In this document: positions 1-13,428 of the stretch, piece after piece | Layout of the letters: the number at the start of each line of letters is the position of its first letter | How positions within the stretch are numbered: the stretch's first letter is position 1 | From: Marsupella aquatica | Lineage: Eukaryota > Marchantiophyta | Length of the DNA stretch: 64,000 nt | Assembly: GCA_973895155.1 (NCBI GenBank) | Contig: OZ316892.1 | Coordinates: forward strand, 7,502,001 to 7,566,000 | Direction: 5' to 3' | The notes under the pieces: generated by a model | Told to the model about the DNA's origin: nothing | The model's database searches: none | What the model saw: only the letters and a program-made list of their open reading frames with translations | Position numbers and translations under genes: made by a program

Positions 1-131
1 GGTGAATCGTTTCCCGATTACGGTTTTTTCATCGTGTGGATTGTGTCACCAGCTTCCGTTGTGTGGGTGTTTCCCGATTTTGTACCGTTTTTCCGTCGTG
101 TGGATTGTGTCACCTGCTTCCGTTGTGTGGG
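1..131. repeat. Tandem duplication of about 65 bp at the window edge
   Basis: Two diverged copies of a unit of about 65 bp (roughly 1-66 and 67-131) share TTTCCCGATT, CGTGTGGATTGTGTCACC and CTTCCGTTGTGTGGG. Short ORFs here follow the repeat and show no protein family. No gene is seen between this repeat and the thioredoxin at 621. Confidence 0.6.
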
Positions 132-620
132 TTGAAGTTCTTTGGTTTCCTTCGTATTTTTTTCTCCTTTTTACTTGGATCGAATGAGGGGATTTGTGTC
201 ATTCTTTGTTTGCTTCTCTAAGATTGGCGTTTGGCGTGGTGACGTTTGATTGACCTAAAATATTTCATCCCCACAATCACCTGGTCTGCTCCATCTAGCT
301 CCTTTTTGTCCTGAAATCTAATCATGTAATGGTTTGAGGGCCTTGAGTTTTTTTTTTTCGTTTGGATCCCGAGTAGACTATTATCAATTCGTTTGAGAGA
401 CCAGAAAAAGTGGTAATGAACAACAATCAAAAGATTCGCGTCCTTCTTCTTTGGTATATCGAAGACAATGGTTCTCTGCTTAGAACTTATATATCGATTG
501 AGGTGTCAAATGTCTGTTGCAAGGTCTTAATTCTCTCCGTAAAACGCTACTGTCAGTCCTTTACCTCTGTGCTTTGCAAAGAAATTTGAAATCTGATAAC
601 GTGGAGCTTACTCCGTCGGT

Positions 621-1302
621 ATGGTCCAACAGCAAAAGGTCTCAGCGAACGAGCTGGACTCCATCTTGAGTGCGGAAAGAACTTCTCCGATGATAATTGA
701 TTTCTACGCCACCTGGTGCGGTCCCTGTGTCGTGCTTGCGCAAGAGCTTGAGCAGGTGAGTTGAGGTTCTTTTATTTTCTTTGAGAACTCACCGAAAATC
801 GCATTTAGTTTCACCTTATTATTTCATACTTCTTCTCATTTTTCTCTGTCGTTCGTATTTGCTTTTCTACTCAGATTGGATATTACTTCACTTCTGCTCA
901 TGTTTTGGGATTTGGACATTTTTGAGAGTGCAGCTGGCGGAGGAATACGGTGACGATGTCCGATTTCTGAAAGTGGACACCGATGAGGAGCACGAACTTG
1001 CTTCACAAATGGAGGTAAAATTCTATCAGAAGCGTTTGATGAGGACCTTTTCTTAATTTGCTCTGTTCAGTTGACGGTCGTTCGTGTTCGAAACCACGCA
1101 CCAAGAGATTGGCGTCGGTGCTGTTGTAACGAATCGCGGCTGCTTTCACGATGTTAACTCCCGTGCGTGTTCTATGCAGATCCGTGGCTTACCCACTATG
1201 GTATTTGTGAGTAAAGACGTCGATAAGCTTGCCATTCGCACCGAAGGATTGCTTCCCACAAATGCAATTCGTGATATCATAGAGAAAGAAATCTTGGTTT
1301 GA
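621..1302 (+). CDS. CITRX: Thioredoxin of the CITRX / TRX z type (3 visible exons)
   Basis: The predicted product is 112 aa. Exons are 621-755, 934-1014 and 1180-1302, each joined at GT-AG sites in phase 0 and ending at TGA. The thioredoxin active site WCGPC lies at residues 32-36 after IIDFYAT. Exon 2 carries LKVDTDEE, and exon 3 carries the cis-Pro loop RGLPT and the C-terminal IRTEGLLP, which is typical of CITRX/TRX z rather than of classical h- or m-type thioredoxins. In flowering plants TRX z is a plastid disulfide reductase bound to the plastid-encoded RNA polymerase. Here the ATG at 621 has an in-frame TAA at 597-599 and no transit peptide, so either a targeting exon lies upstream or this copy is not plastid-targeted. 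An AATAAA at 1449-1454 could serve for polyadenylation. Confidence 0.85.
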
Positions 1303-1425
1303 TAAACTTGGAAACCTCCCGTTTTGGAGAGGCATTTATTATTCAACATAAGCCAATCATGTCATTAGCCGATCACATCATCATCTCGGGCTCTCTGTTG
1401 TAAATTCTTTCCTCGTTTTCTTCTT

Positions 1426-1700
1426 GTATTTCTGAGCCGCAAGTGCTCAATAAAGCTATGGAGAACCTTTGGATGACGGAGGCAAAGTTCTCATACCGAA
1501 AAAAGTGCACCACTTGTAAAGGGATTTTGTTTTCTCGCAAGCCTCCGTGATGGAATTGCCGTCATGTTAAATTGTTTCCTAAGCTGTCTTCTTGTATTTC
1601 TGAGCGACGAGCGCTAAATGAAGATCTCGAGCGAATTTTTGGATGACTGAACTTGTAGAATGGTTCTTTCTCACAATAAGCCTCCTCCTGAGGGCATTGC
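1426..1700. repeat. Diverged direct repeat of about 160 bp downstream of the thioredoxin
   Basis: Copies at about 1426-1555 and 1586-1700 share TCTTCTTGTATTTCTGAGC, a GCTCAATAAAG/GCTAAATGAAG block, TTTGGATGAC, and an AAGCCTCC..G..ATTGCC block. This may be a duplicated 3' UTR or terminator region of the thioredoxin gene, since the first copy contains the AATAAA. Confidence 0.55.
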
Positions 1701-3368
1701 CACCATGAGCGAAGTATCTGGTCGTATTCTACTGAATGAATCCAGAGAAGAGATCTCTAAGAGGCGGTGTTCTCCTTCACGCATTCGACGAAGCTTTTGG
1801 TATTGTAATTACGAGGAACTCAACAAATGACCCCTACTTTCTGTTTCAACTGACTTTATGTGCTCGTACCCTCTTTGGCATCTTGCAGTCTCATCAGAGC
1901 AAAACTAAATTCTTGTAAGTCACTGGGAATCCCATGCTATCTGAATGTCAATCACGTTGTCTAGTTTGCCATCCAGGGATGTACAAGGCCCAAGGAGAGA
2001 GGCCGATCGGACATCCTGGGAATTATTTGGCTAATTTTCTATAAGCTTAACACTTCAGGTGGCCAGCCATATCGAGAGACTTAACTAGTCATCATATCTA
2101 ACCCTCTGATCATAACTAGATGTCTAGTGAGCTTACTGTGCAACGGAATTATGATCTGGGTGTGACAAAAATGTTTTCAAAGCTGGATTTGCGTCGCAGC
2201 AGACTTGTGGAACCTCAAAATATAGTCTGGCAACATTAATTGCAGACTAAATTTTTTTAACTGTAATATCATATTTGCAATGCCAGTGTTTCTCAACCGC
2301 AGCACAATAAACAGTCCACGGTCTGGTAACAGTACGAAATCGTTGATAACCACAGACGATTTACGCATTATCGGTGCCCAACTCTTGAGCACGATGACTT
2401 GAGCTGAACTTCAAATTTAAAAGCGTTTGAATAAAGACTCTAAGCAATCGCTCTCAATCAACATGTCTCAAATTAGATATGTTGAGCATATTTCTGTGGA
2501 TAGTCTGCATAGCGAAGAACTTCAGCAGTTGCAGTAGCTAGCTAGCTTATATATGAAAACGAAAATGAAAATGAAGCAACACCATTGGGACGAGGGTCCG
2601 GTCTTCATTGATCCCATAGCATCAAATTAAACGCTGCTGAACATTCTCGACCTTGATCTTATACAAAATCGAGTGGAATATATTGTACACGTATGTATGT
2701 TATATCTATTGATTACACCAAGTAGGTTATTAGAAGATTTCAACTCAGGTTGAAAACTAGGATATCTATATGTAAGCTGTTCAACGGTCTTCCTTCAGCC
2801 CATCTCCCTCAAGCCAAAAGACACTGACAGTTCTGTGTGCCTCTAAATGGCCATCTAAGGCAAAGAAATTGCTGTCCTTGGGCGATTCTTGCATGACAAC
2901 ATGGCGGGCTTGTGTAAAATTTCCGTTGTTTACACCTTTCCCTTCTATACAACCCCTATGAAACAAAACGCCAACGCCAAGAAAATTTAACTTGCTGTTT
3001 CGTACTTGGTGGGCTCGGCAGTCACTGAAGTAACCAATCCAGTGTAAGAAACTTTCATGACTGTGATTACCTTTCCTGAAACTTCGTGAATTTCAGAGAT
3101 TGTCCACATGCTTCAGATAATTCATCTTTAGTCACTTTTGACTGGAAACAAGTTTACTCCGGATCACTGGCAACAGGCTGCACGCCCCTCTCTTTCCTGA
3201 AACTGCAACAATGAACAATATGGAAATTAGAGACGTCTCAGCTTGCGGGTGCTGTGTGACCTGTCTTCACAAATCGTCGTACATAAACTGTCGAGAAAAT
3301 TCCACGCAAACTAGCAAGTCAAGTCACTGATTCAGTGAGCTCCCATTGTCAGATGCCAAGAGAAGAAA
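1701..3368. other. Intergenic, no supported gene
   Basis: About 1.7 kb between the thioredoxin and the 3' end of the permease. It holds only short ORFs without recognisable domains and AT-rich stretches. I see no RNA gene or mobile element. Confidence 0.5.
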
Positions 3369-6300
3369 TCACCTTTCTGTCATCTGTTGAGAATGAGGAA
3401 GTCCGTCACTCTCCTGTTTGACTGAATGATCTTTCGGTAGAATAAGATTAAGAGATAGGGCTATCAGCCCACCAATAGAGAAACCATTGGATAACATTAT
3501 GATAAGGGCATCCCTAAACCCTGCAAGTCCGGAGAAACAACAGTTAAATGAGTCCTGGAAAAGTTTTAAAACCTTTTTTGATATAGACGGTAAATAAGGG
3601 GATTGACTTTGAGTGAGAACGAAGGACGTACCAAGGTATCCAGAACTCCAGTTTGGATTAATTGGCCAAAAGTTGCCTTGATTGGGGTACGAGTCCTGTC
3701 CAGTAATATTGATCCAAGCAGGAACCAAATTCACACCAAGGCCAATGCCTAGAGCAATGATCACAATAAATCTGTCTCTCCTGCCGAGAGCTCTCCTTGA
3801 GGTAAGGACCCCAATTCCAGACACAATGACACTTGCGAACAAGAATGTGGTCATTGCCCCCAACACACACGCTGGGATGGTAAGAATAATGCCCCCAAAC
3901 TTGCCAATGACTCCAAGCAACATCAGCCAAAAGCAACATGCATAACCAGCCCGCCGAGATGCACACCCAGATAGAGAAATGACTCCATTGTTCTGTGCAT
4001 AGGTGACCACAGGAGTCATTGTTGCCAATGCTGCCCAGAATGAGTTCAGACCGTCAGCAAGCACAGCTCCTTGCACTGCAGTATCAAAGGAGGCTCCTGA
4101 AAGCAAAGCATTGGAACCAAAAGACAAAAGTTAGAAAACGAAAGAGAATCATTAGCTGAAAAATTGGGAGAATAACTGAGACTACAGTGACATGGCAGAA
4201 CTTGGGGACAAACTTACCGAAAGGTTGAAGTTGGCTAGCTTCAGTTGTTGCAGTGACATCCCCAATGGCTTCCATGACAGAAACCATGCATGCAAAGAGC
4301 ATTGGAAGCACTGCAGGTGCGTAGAAGCCGAGGGGGAATGTGTGAACCCACAAGAATGTGACCCAGGGAGCTCCAGAGATTTGTTTACTTGTAACATACC
4401 TGAAAAAATTATATAATTATCAGTGTTACGACCGTCCATGAGAGATTTCTGCTAACCCAGAAACAAATCTTATCCCGGAAAACACACTACATACCATCTA
4501 CCCAATTGTATGTAGTTTGGGATGTCGGATGAGTACGTTCCGCCTTTGTACTTATCTGGGAATTTCCCTCCGCCCAAATTAAAGAAAAGAAATTGGATAC
4601 TCTCCATGGGAATCAAAGTTTACATCAACCCAAATGGCCTAGAGTGACGAGAAGAGATATACACCTGTACTGCTGAGAAACACCTTGGGTATCATGCCTA
4701 GTGACATGCACACTTGCCGCAACCACCATTCCAACAAACAGGCCAATCACGATCTGCAATTTAGATCAGTGCAAGATTTCAAAAGGCCTGAAGTATAGGT
4801 CGACAAATAATCTCCCGGGTGGGATCTCCACTGTTAAAAGTAACTATGTGACGGAATATAATTAAAACAAAAACTTACAGAATACAATGAAAGCAGCGAT
4901 GCCAACTTCTAGAGGCTTTCGTACCTGTGTATTACGCATGAAAGGTGAGCCAAACAGTTCCACCAGAATAAGAGTAAAGAAAACAACCAGGCCCAATCCT
5001 AGATAAAACTTATGTCCAAAAGGAAGTAGCACATCTCCATTGCCATTGCAAAGAGCGTGTGAAGTCAGCACCTGGAAAGGCAGCAGGTAGACTGGTTAGT
5101 AAAGCGCTTCAACGAGCCATTTTTTTTATATTAGTGACAACCTGAAATTTAATCATCAACAAGACCGTCATCTCGTAAATCCTTCAGCAGCATGAACAAT
5201 TATAGCAACTTTGAATAGAATGTTGGGCAAACAGGACCAACAAGTTTATGGGAAGACTTTTGAACTACTAATGAAACTAACTGCCAACAGACGCAAATGG
5301 ATATTGCTGTTCTGAGACTTCAAGAAATAAATCTCAACATGTAGTAGATCCAAAAGTATTTTTGCAGCGGGATATTGCTGTTCTGAGACTTCAAAAAATA
5401 ACTTTCTCATGTAGTAGATCCAAAAGTATTTGTTCAGCGGGAGGCATTCGAACAACATTGACATTGTCCTGGTTACTCCCCTCTGGTAGATTTCAATCTT
5501 ACAAAGATTCACAAGCAGCAGAGCGATGATTACCTGACTCGCACAGTAAGTACCCCCGCCCCACTGTTCAATTCCGGTAGTGATTAATGCCACACCAATA
5601 AGAATAACTGTTGGGCCAGTTACCACTGGTGGAAAAATCTTCTCCAAGTATCTTGGGGGGCAAAATGACAGAGCGACTTGAAACCAGGAGGTCACAAGTA
5701 TCTGAACCCACAACAGATACAGTGGTCAATGGTCTGCACGATTCAACACGCTCCTCCAATCTACTCGATTTGAACCAAACTAGAATGAACTCTATTAGGG
5801 TTTCAAAGAAAATTCAACGCTAAAATCTAATCCGTTTACTTTGATGGCCTCAGGAACGCTCATATTTATGATGTGACACCATCAAAAGCCGTAAATTCAG
5901 GAAGTGCTATTGGTATTGAACCCCTCCGCGAAAAACAAAGATTAATATATTAAAACGCTCATTCGTATCAGATTTGTTTTTCAAAAATGGGTTAAATTCA
6001 GAACGGGCACGGGAGAAAGGCGACCCCAAGTCACAAAAATGTCGTCAGACTTCTTCAAGAAAGGTAGACAACTCTTGATGATTAAGGTAAGTAGCTTACA
6101 GTGCCAAGGACATGCCCGTATGCCGTCTGTCCCTTCAAGCAACTCCCCACAAGTGCCACTGGACATGCGTCACATGACAATTCCTGTGTCGATCCTGCAA
6201 GACCAGTGCTGCAAGGGACTCCATTGCAAGTACAGGCACGCAGCGTCTGTATGACCTGTTGGGCTATAGGACCATAAAAATAAAACTTCAGTGATCTTCA

Positions 6301-8450
6301 TCTTTGATTGCAATCATCCAGGCAGCTCTCATCTCAGACCCGAGTAGGCCAACATATCAAAACATGAAATCAGCAGCTGACAAAGATGCTGATTATAACT
6401 GTCGCGTCATTCATATACTTCGTGTTTGGATTTGCCGGCGGATGTACAACTTACCGACAGGTAGGTAGGCAAACGTGACTCCCATCACGGATAGCAACCC
6501 TGAGCCTGGAGTGATCAATGAACCCCAGTTAGCTTACAGAATAAAAGACATAACTATCATTCAATACGGCTCGACAGACGGAGTGTATAGAGATGAGTAA
6601 CTTGTACACCTGAGTGCACAAGAGTTGAAAACTTACCGATAACATACCGAGTAAACGGTATCTTAAATTGCGTCACTTGAATAAACGATGCAATAGATGA
6701 TACAATCAAAGCGGCTGACACCAAATCTGCAAAGAACAACCTTCAATATCAGCACAGCTCTTGTCGGCGCAGAAGACTCAAAAAGTCGCGCTCAATTTTA
6801 TATCCAATGATGATGATTAGAGATATTCCAGAATGTTCCTTCCTTGAAGCATTCACTCTGTTCCCTTGACAACTGCTTCAACCAAAAGCCCTGGTTGCCA
6901 CTACGCTACTTGACGTAATTTCAGGGAGAGAACAAGGCATCCTGCCAGCTAGGAGATGAAATGCGTGTGCAACTTACACTCCGTTTCTTTAGTGGTGAAG
7001 TCCCCATACGCTGCACCAGCTAAAATAATCGGCGGTGTGATGATGCCTCCGACCTTTAAGACATCAAACACGAGACCAATTTCCTTTCAGAGAACTTCCA
7101 ACCGAAGGTCTAGTTTATATAAGGTGAAGCCAAGCACGTTTAGAACATATAATGACGTTCAGAATTTGGGAAAGAGTATATGACGACTGGATTCAAACAT
7201 CCACAGTCAAATGAGGCCAAGACTTCATGTAATAGCTAAAGCACAAATGGTGGTTACTGGCGGCGTCCACTTTTCTTTCTTCAAAACCGCCTCCAGATCA
7301 ATCTACCCAAAAGCTGAAGACAAACTTAGAGAAATTGAACAGAAGGTTGGACAGACAGTACGAATCAGTAATTGATCCACGAGTAATCTGGATATACAGA
7401 TGAACGCATGCTCAGCATGCCGTTGTGAGCAAGCAGCACTAGAGAAAAACACTGAATAACAAATGGAGTCAAATCGCAAACAAACGACCCGAACAAAATA
7501 CCACTACTCAAAGGAAGACACCAAAACCAGGACAAAAAGCATAGAACGGGTAGACATATTTCTCATAATTGGCGACTGGGACTCTGAATTGACTTTCTGG
7601 ACTAAGACTAAGCTTCCTCATCCTCACGGCCATGCACGTGAAATAGTTCCAGCTACACCTGACCATAGGGCCCTCACCAGCCCAAAACATCGGATTGAAA
7701 GTGCGTGTTTCTATGTTGTCAGCACGGTACCGAGGTGGAGGGTCAATTAGAAATACTTTAATTGCATCTCACATACGCATTAGAGTAGCGTAATTGGGTA
7801 CTAGGAGCAAACACAGCGCATCACGCGTAGAGAGGCAACCGAACTGTTGCCTAAGATGCCACAGACTGTGATATTAAAGATCCTCAAACACAATTATCTG
7901 CAATGAAATCCCATCCAGCTCCCGAACTAGAAGAGAACGCTTGCCTACTGAATTGTGCAATGATCTCAAAGGCCGAGTGTGAGGGAGCCAAAGAATTAAC
8001 ATGGAAGTCCAGTGGGTCACATGGACTAACTAAGAAATAGCGGTAAGTATTTAGACGAGGGTGATGGGCATTAACTAAAGAAAGTCAAATGATGGGCATT
8101 TCACTTCTTTGGGAAAATGCCTGCTGCCAGTTTTGGCCCCATGGCCCAATTTATACTTCGTTCACGCAAAATTTTGTTCTCTTCAAGACACCGCTCACAA
8201 ATTTGCCTATAAGAAACTTCAGATCATGTAACAATTGTGGAACAGGGGAGGGACAAAAAATTAAGACATGTTTTGGGACTACCATGGATAAAGCATGCTG
8301 CAGACCCATGACTAGAGCCAGAACGACGGAAATCTTCTCGTCTTTCCCATAGAAAGGCGGGGCAGTCCTCTTCTTGCTCCATGGAAGCTGAAGAGAACAG
8401 AGAGTTCCCCAATTGTAGTTCCCTATAAGAGTCTCCTTGATTTTCCCCAT
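3369..8450 (-). CDS. UapA-type nucleobase-ascorbate (NCS2) transporter, 12 exons, 618 aa
   Basis: A polytopic membrane protein of the NCS2/NAT family, predicted to import uric acid/xanthine-type purines with H+. Exons read on the minus strand: 8450-8283, 7053-6978, 6726-6637, 6505-6455, 6263-6100, 5701-5534, 5071-4925, 4753-4665, 4599-4495, 4399-4218, 4096-3632, 3520-3369. All have GT-AG borders and matching phases, and the total is 1857 nt, exactly 619 codons. The start is the ATG at 8450, with an upstream in-frame stop. Signatures: QH in GLQHALSM (exon 1); ITPPIILAGAAYGDF; FPPVVTGPTVILIG; the MEAIGDVTATTE block (E and D as in UapA E356/D360); LADGLNSF; and the NAT signature QNNGVISLSG. All polar residues that bind xanthine in fungal UapA have counterparts. 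The length fits the fungal/bacterial subgroup rather than the shorter common plant NATs. The acceptor of the T-ATC exon (4599) is the least certain. Confidence 0.9.
5300..5440. repeat. Intronic tandem duplication of about 71 bp
   Basis: Inside the permease intron between exons 5534-5701 and 4925-5071, two copies (about 5300-5370 and 5371-5440) share GATATTGCTGTTCTGAGACT and GTAGTAGATCCAAAAGTATT. They differ by small indels. No coding role is seen. Confidence 0.8.
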
Positions 8451-9978
8451 TACTCTGCCCCTGCTGCCAATGCTCCACCCTGTTCGTTCCTCACACCACC
8501 CAAAATCAAATTCAGCCCAATGTTGGCTTTGACTTCATCGACAAATATATCTTGGAAGTGAGACGCCCACTGCCTCCCTTCCTCTATATGAAGTTTGGCC
8601 TCTGTTACTGTGTCGGCCTCTCCATCTGATGTTCGAGACCAATTTTAATGATTTACAGGAAAGCAGATACGAATCCTCAAAGCGGTGAAAAGAGGACTGC
8701 TCGGTGTTGTGATTGGAGTTGACCTTATACAGCCAAGTGTAGCCAAATCTCCCAAATGCTAGGAACGGTCATGACGGGAGATTCTTCGCCAAAGGGGCCC
8801 ACGAACTATCTACAGTGGGCTCTCAAGCGAATCTATGGCTGGATTGGAAGATCAAATTAATAAGCATTGCATCGGTGGAAAGAACCAACGAGCATCCCGG
8901 CGTCTACATCGCTCTCTGTCTAACTTTGTTAATTGGTTCTCATCACTAGCCTCTATCTGAGAGCCACATCCAAGCCTTTATTTCTTCGACCTGGCCTGCA
9001 GACATTAGTTCTTAAATGTCTGCCACTCTCCCAGAAGTTGGGGAAGCATAAAATTGTCACTTGTCAGTCAATTTTAACTTTGTTCTTAATGTAAGAATAG
9101 TATTGCGGATCCACCGTGACCAATGGAGTCCCATAGTATCATTACTTTCACACAGTATCATTAATGTTGCCTCAACATAAGGGAGACGTGTAAATCTCAT
9201 GAAAAGACAAAATAATTTGTGCAGTTTTTTTTAAATATATAAATCTATACTAGAGGGTAAATTGTTTGGGCAACCCCTCCTATTCTAGTTCTAAGCGTCG
9301 TTCCTGGTTAGTGTAGTATGGATTAAAAAATAAAGAAAAGAAGTGCTCTCCTCCCACGAAGGCTGCTCTATATAAACTCTCTCGTCATCATGGATACTGA
9401 TTCTACATTTATGGACTTGTTCTTTGTTTCTACCTGAATGCCATTTCCAGGAGATTGATGTGAATTTTGTTTCTTCCCACTTGCTATTACTAGAAGAATC
9501 GTGATAAAAAAGTATTACTTGCCAAACAGGGGTACCCCACACTCCAAAGCAATAACAAACTGGCGTTAAAGTTAATTTGTTTTCAATGAAGTAAACTGTT
9601 CTACTACCTTTTATTCTCCTTTACAATTCTGCAAGTTATATTTCTCATTGTTTCATAATAATAGGCCCCATATGTCACCCCTAAGGACAGCTTAACTAGC
9701 TTTGAGCTATGGCAAGTTAAATCCACGAGACAACTTTTATCAGTGTTTGCAAATGTGAAAGTTTTTCTGCTCATTTACTCACAAAGGATAGGCCCCATGT
9801 GTCACTATTAAATGACAAGTTCAATTTGACTGAAACACCAAGTCTTGCAACACATTCAAGCAAGGAATCTTTTCAGCGTTGGGAATTTGGGCTTCGTGAA
9901 TGGAAGCTTGGATAAAATTCATTATTTAAGTCAATCTTTGACTCAAGAAGAGGGCCCACTTGGCTGGAGATTTTCAAC
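8451..9978. other. Upstream region of the permease, no gene seen
   Basis: About 1.5 kb upstream of the permease start, presumably including its promoter and 5' UTR. The remaining ORFs are short and unrelated to known families. The sequence is AT-rich around 9100-9660. Confidence 0.4.
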
Positions 9979-10330
9979 GATAGTCAGATCTCAGAACAGG
10001 GTTTATGAAAGGAATCTGGGCAAGGGATGTGCAGGACACCAAACGGATGGGCATGGATCTGACCAAAAAGGAGATTTTCTTGATCGTCGGATTGCTTGGA
10101 CAGGGTTTATGAAAGGAATCTGGGCATGGGCCGTGCAGCCCAATCGGATGGGCATGGGCTGTGCAGCCTAATCGGATGGGCATGGATCTGACCCAAAAGT
10201 AGATTTTCATGATCGTCAGATTTCCGGAAGAGGGTTTAAGGAAAGGAATTTGGGCATTGGCTGTGCAGGATGGGGCATGGTTCTCACCAGAAAGTATATT
10301 TTCATGATTGTCAGATCTCCGCAACAGAAA
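9979..10330. repeat. Minisatellite with units of about 95-130 bp
   Basis: Three successive copies start near 9994, 10101 and 10233, each opening with AGGGTTTATGAAAGGAATCT or close variants. They contain CGGATGGGCATGGATCTGAC and end in GATTTTCATGATCGTCAGAT. A fourth diverged copy lies at about 10575-10690. The long minus-strand ORF across this array follows the repeat and is not taken as a gene. Confidence 0.75.
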
Positions 10331-10690
10331 CAAATCACCATAGTTTTTATACCCAGGGAAAAAAAAACCAAGTACAATGAAAGGCAAGAAAAAGTGGTCC
10401 AATGAGAAAGAGGTCCAAAGAGGACAAAAACCAAACGAAGAAAAAGAAAGCAAATGCAAATCTAAAAAATTGAAGAAAATAAAGGGAAGGGAGTCAATCA
10501 GTGCATGAGTGAGAACTCAGCAACTAGTGTCCATATTGAAAAATATGACAAGAGCTAATGGGCCACATCTAATGATCTCCTCAACAGGGTTTATGAAAAA
10601 GGATTTGGGCAATTTAGGCATGCGTTGTGCAGGATGAGTATGGGATGGGCATGGATGGCAGGGGCGTTTGGGCATGCTGATCAGATAATG

Positions 10691-13372
10691 TGTTGGGGTG
10701 AATTGGTGGTGGATGAGGGTAGGACAGTCCTGGGGGCAGATCTTCCCAGACACACAAGGTCTAAGGTTCAACTCGCATGTGAAATGTCTTTCAAAAAATG
10801 TCCCTTAACTTGAGTAGTGTGAGGATGTAAGTGAATGAGGCATTTCTGGCGTACCCCCTCATGCCCAGGCCTGACGGCATATTTTGTGGGATCCCAAGGG
10901 CAGGGACCAGAAAGCTTCTGGCCCTTGCAGGTCTCCACCTTTGCCTTGTGGGAAAAACAATAAAAAAACTATACACTTGTTATAAACTCTCTCGTAGTTG
11001 GGAAGTACAGACCAAGATTTATGTCAAATTGTCTGATCATAGAAATGTTACATTTTCCCAAAAGTATCTGGAGCACAAAGAGCAGCATGATCATGGTGGT
11101 GAAGAATTTGTTTCTTGTTGGGACATTAGCCCATCCCTCTAGTGCTGTGTTAGCAAATTCAGCACCCCCCCCCCCCCCCCTTTCCCCTGAGCTGCACTTG
11201 CTTCTTTTGAGTTTGTCCTCTTTAGACTTCTTTTGTTTGCTCTTTATTGTACTTTATTTCTGGCCCTTTCCGTGTATATATTTTTCCTGCTTCTTCTTTT
11301 GCTAGAAAGGAAGAAAAATTCAAGCTTAGGCATGCACTGATGGTCAGCATCCAAACGTAGACAGCCCATTCATGTGGACGACATTCACACCAAGGAGTTT
11401 TTTTTTCCCATTGACTTGGCTGCCACTTTTCTTGCACAGCACTCACAAGGCCACAGAAGGAAAAAGCTTCTTGTTGAGGGGGTGGAGAAATTATGGGGGT
11501 GATGCTGTGCAACACCGACCATTAGGCAAGTATCTGAAAATATTGGGGTATTCTACCATAGCTAGCTAGACACAAGCAGCCAAAAACTTACCTGGAAAAA
11601 GGGCTGGCGAACAGCTACACTGGGAGAAATTTGTCAAACCATTAATTGGCCACAATCAAATCCACCGCGGAGGAAGGTTCGCTAGAAAGTACTGTACATT
11701 CAACTGACCGTACTATACAATTGAAAATCCTTACTGTACAACTAGGCTTTATGTGTCCATACTGTAGAGATTATGCCCTGGAGCTTTTGTTTAGGGTGCA
11801 CTACAGTGTGCTGCAACAAGTGGGGGCAACTTGACAGCTCTTTCCGTTAAATTAAAAAGGACCCTATTAAAAAGCATTTTTAACGCAGTCTCTCGTTCAA
11901 AGTAGCCCAATCACAAATCATCTCCAGATTACAAGTCCCAAATCTGGAACTCAAGGAAACAGGACACTATACAGAATCTAAAGTTGACTCAAGAATCTAG
12001 CGCTACATATCCATAGGTACTAGGCCCGTACGACCTTAATTTTTGAGGTTGTTCGTTTTTCACCAGTGTTGCTAACAGGCCCAACCACCTTATTTTTTAA
12101 AGATTTTTACCTTCGTCGTTAGCGTGGCTAAAGTCATTCTTTTCTTTATCAAATTCATGCTTAAGAACTGGTGAAGGAGAAGATGCTTAGAGCCTTTTCT
12201 CTCTATTTTTTTTAATTAATTATTTGTCATTGGACCTCTCTAGATTTAAGGATAACCATTATGTTTTGATTAAATGAGGTTTATGGCCAGGTGTGAAACT
12301 GGCTAATGGAAGGCCCCAGCCAGCTTAATTTTTAAGGCGTTTTTCTTGCCAGAGTGGCTATTGTCACCATGTGTGAAAACAAAGAACAACCTTTCTGTAA
12401 TGTTCCTAGATTAAGTCCTCACTGTCAGATCTCCCTACATTTCAGGATGACCGTTAGATTCTGGCTTATGTGGCTAGATGGAAAGTGGTTTAAGGGAACA
12501 GTGGCCCATACGTTTTAGAGAGTTGAAATCTAGCGAATGTTAGCCACTAAGCAAAAAGCTGGCCCCAATAGCCTCCTCGATCAACACTCATTGCAATGGC
12601 CTAAAAAGTTGGATAGCCACCCTTCTGCGTGGAAAACGCTGGAAAACATTAAAGAAGTCTACGATGAGGAAAGATTGGCTTTAGGTACTAGCTGTGCCAT
12701 GTAAACACTCATCATCACCAGTGGAGTTAAATTCGAGCTCATGCTCGAGATCTCTGTCCCTCGCGTCTCATTGATCAAACGACCCAACGGATAATTCGCA
12801 ACCTGTTGTGAGAGAATGAAGAGCCATCCATAGCTTTTTATGCCATGAAAGCTCAATGTATGCAAAAAACCCACAATTCGAAGAGAAAAAAAATAGTGAC
12901 GGGGCGATACCACAACCACATGCGAAGATAATAAACCCCAGCAGTACAAAGAAGGAAGAGACAAGGTTGCTCTAAAAGTTGCCAGCTCTCGTAATGGTTG
13001 CTGGGAGAGAGAGGGAACCTTTGACAGGGTGAACGTTCCATGGACTGCCTTTTGTGCTCAAGCAATGATTGCCTTGGAAAAAAGGTGTCTATGCAAGGTC
13101 AAGCCGTCCTAGGGAGAGCACGGTACCAAATAAACCCTGGGGACTCTCATTCCCAAGAGCCTTTTTGGGGGAGAATAATGTGTGAAACTAAGTTTACCCC
13201 TGAGGGTAATCACACATCAAAATGTCATGCACACTCATTGATTTAAAGAAATTAACTACAGTAGACCCCCACAATGTCTTAAATTAGAATTGAAGAGTGA
13301 CTCAAGATTCAGGTTGAGGGCTAATATTGATGCTCATTAATGAGCCTCGTGCACTAGTTGGACCTATACCCT

Positions 13373-13428
<56 letters not shown>

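Noticed and set aside
2781-2966. Short minus-strand ORF near the permease 3' end as an additional exon
   Set aside because: The permease already ends at a TGA at 3369-3371 with a total length divisible by three and a normal C-terminus.
9974-10459. Minus-strand ORF of 161 codons
   Set aside because: It runs through the minisatellite and its amino acids repeat with the DNA unit; no domain and no conserved start.
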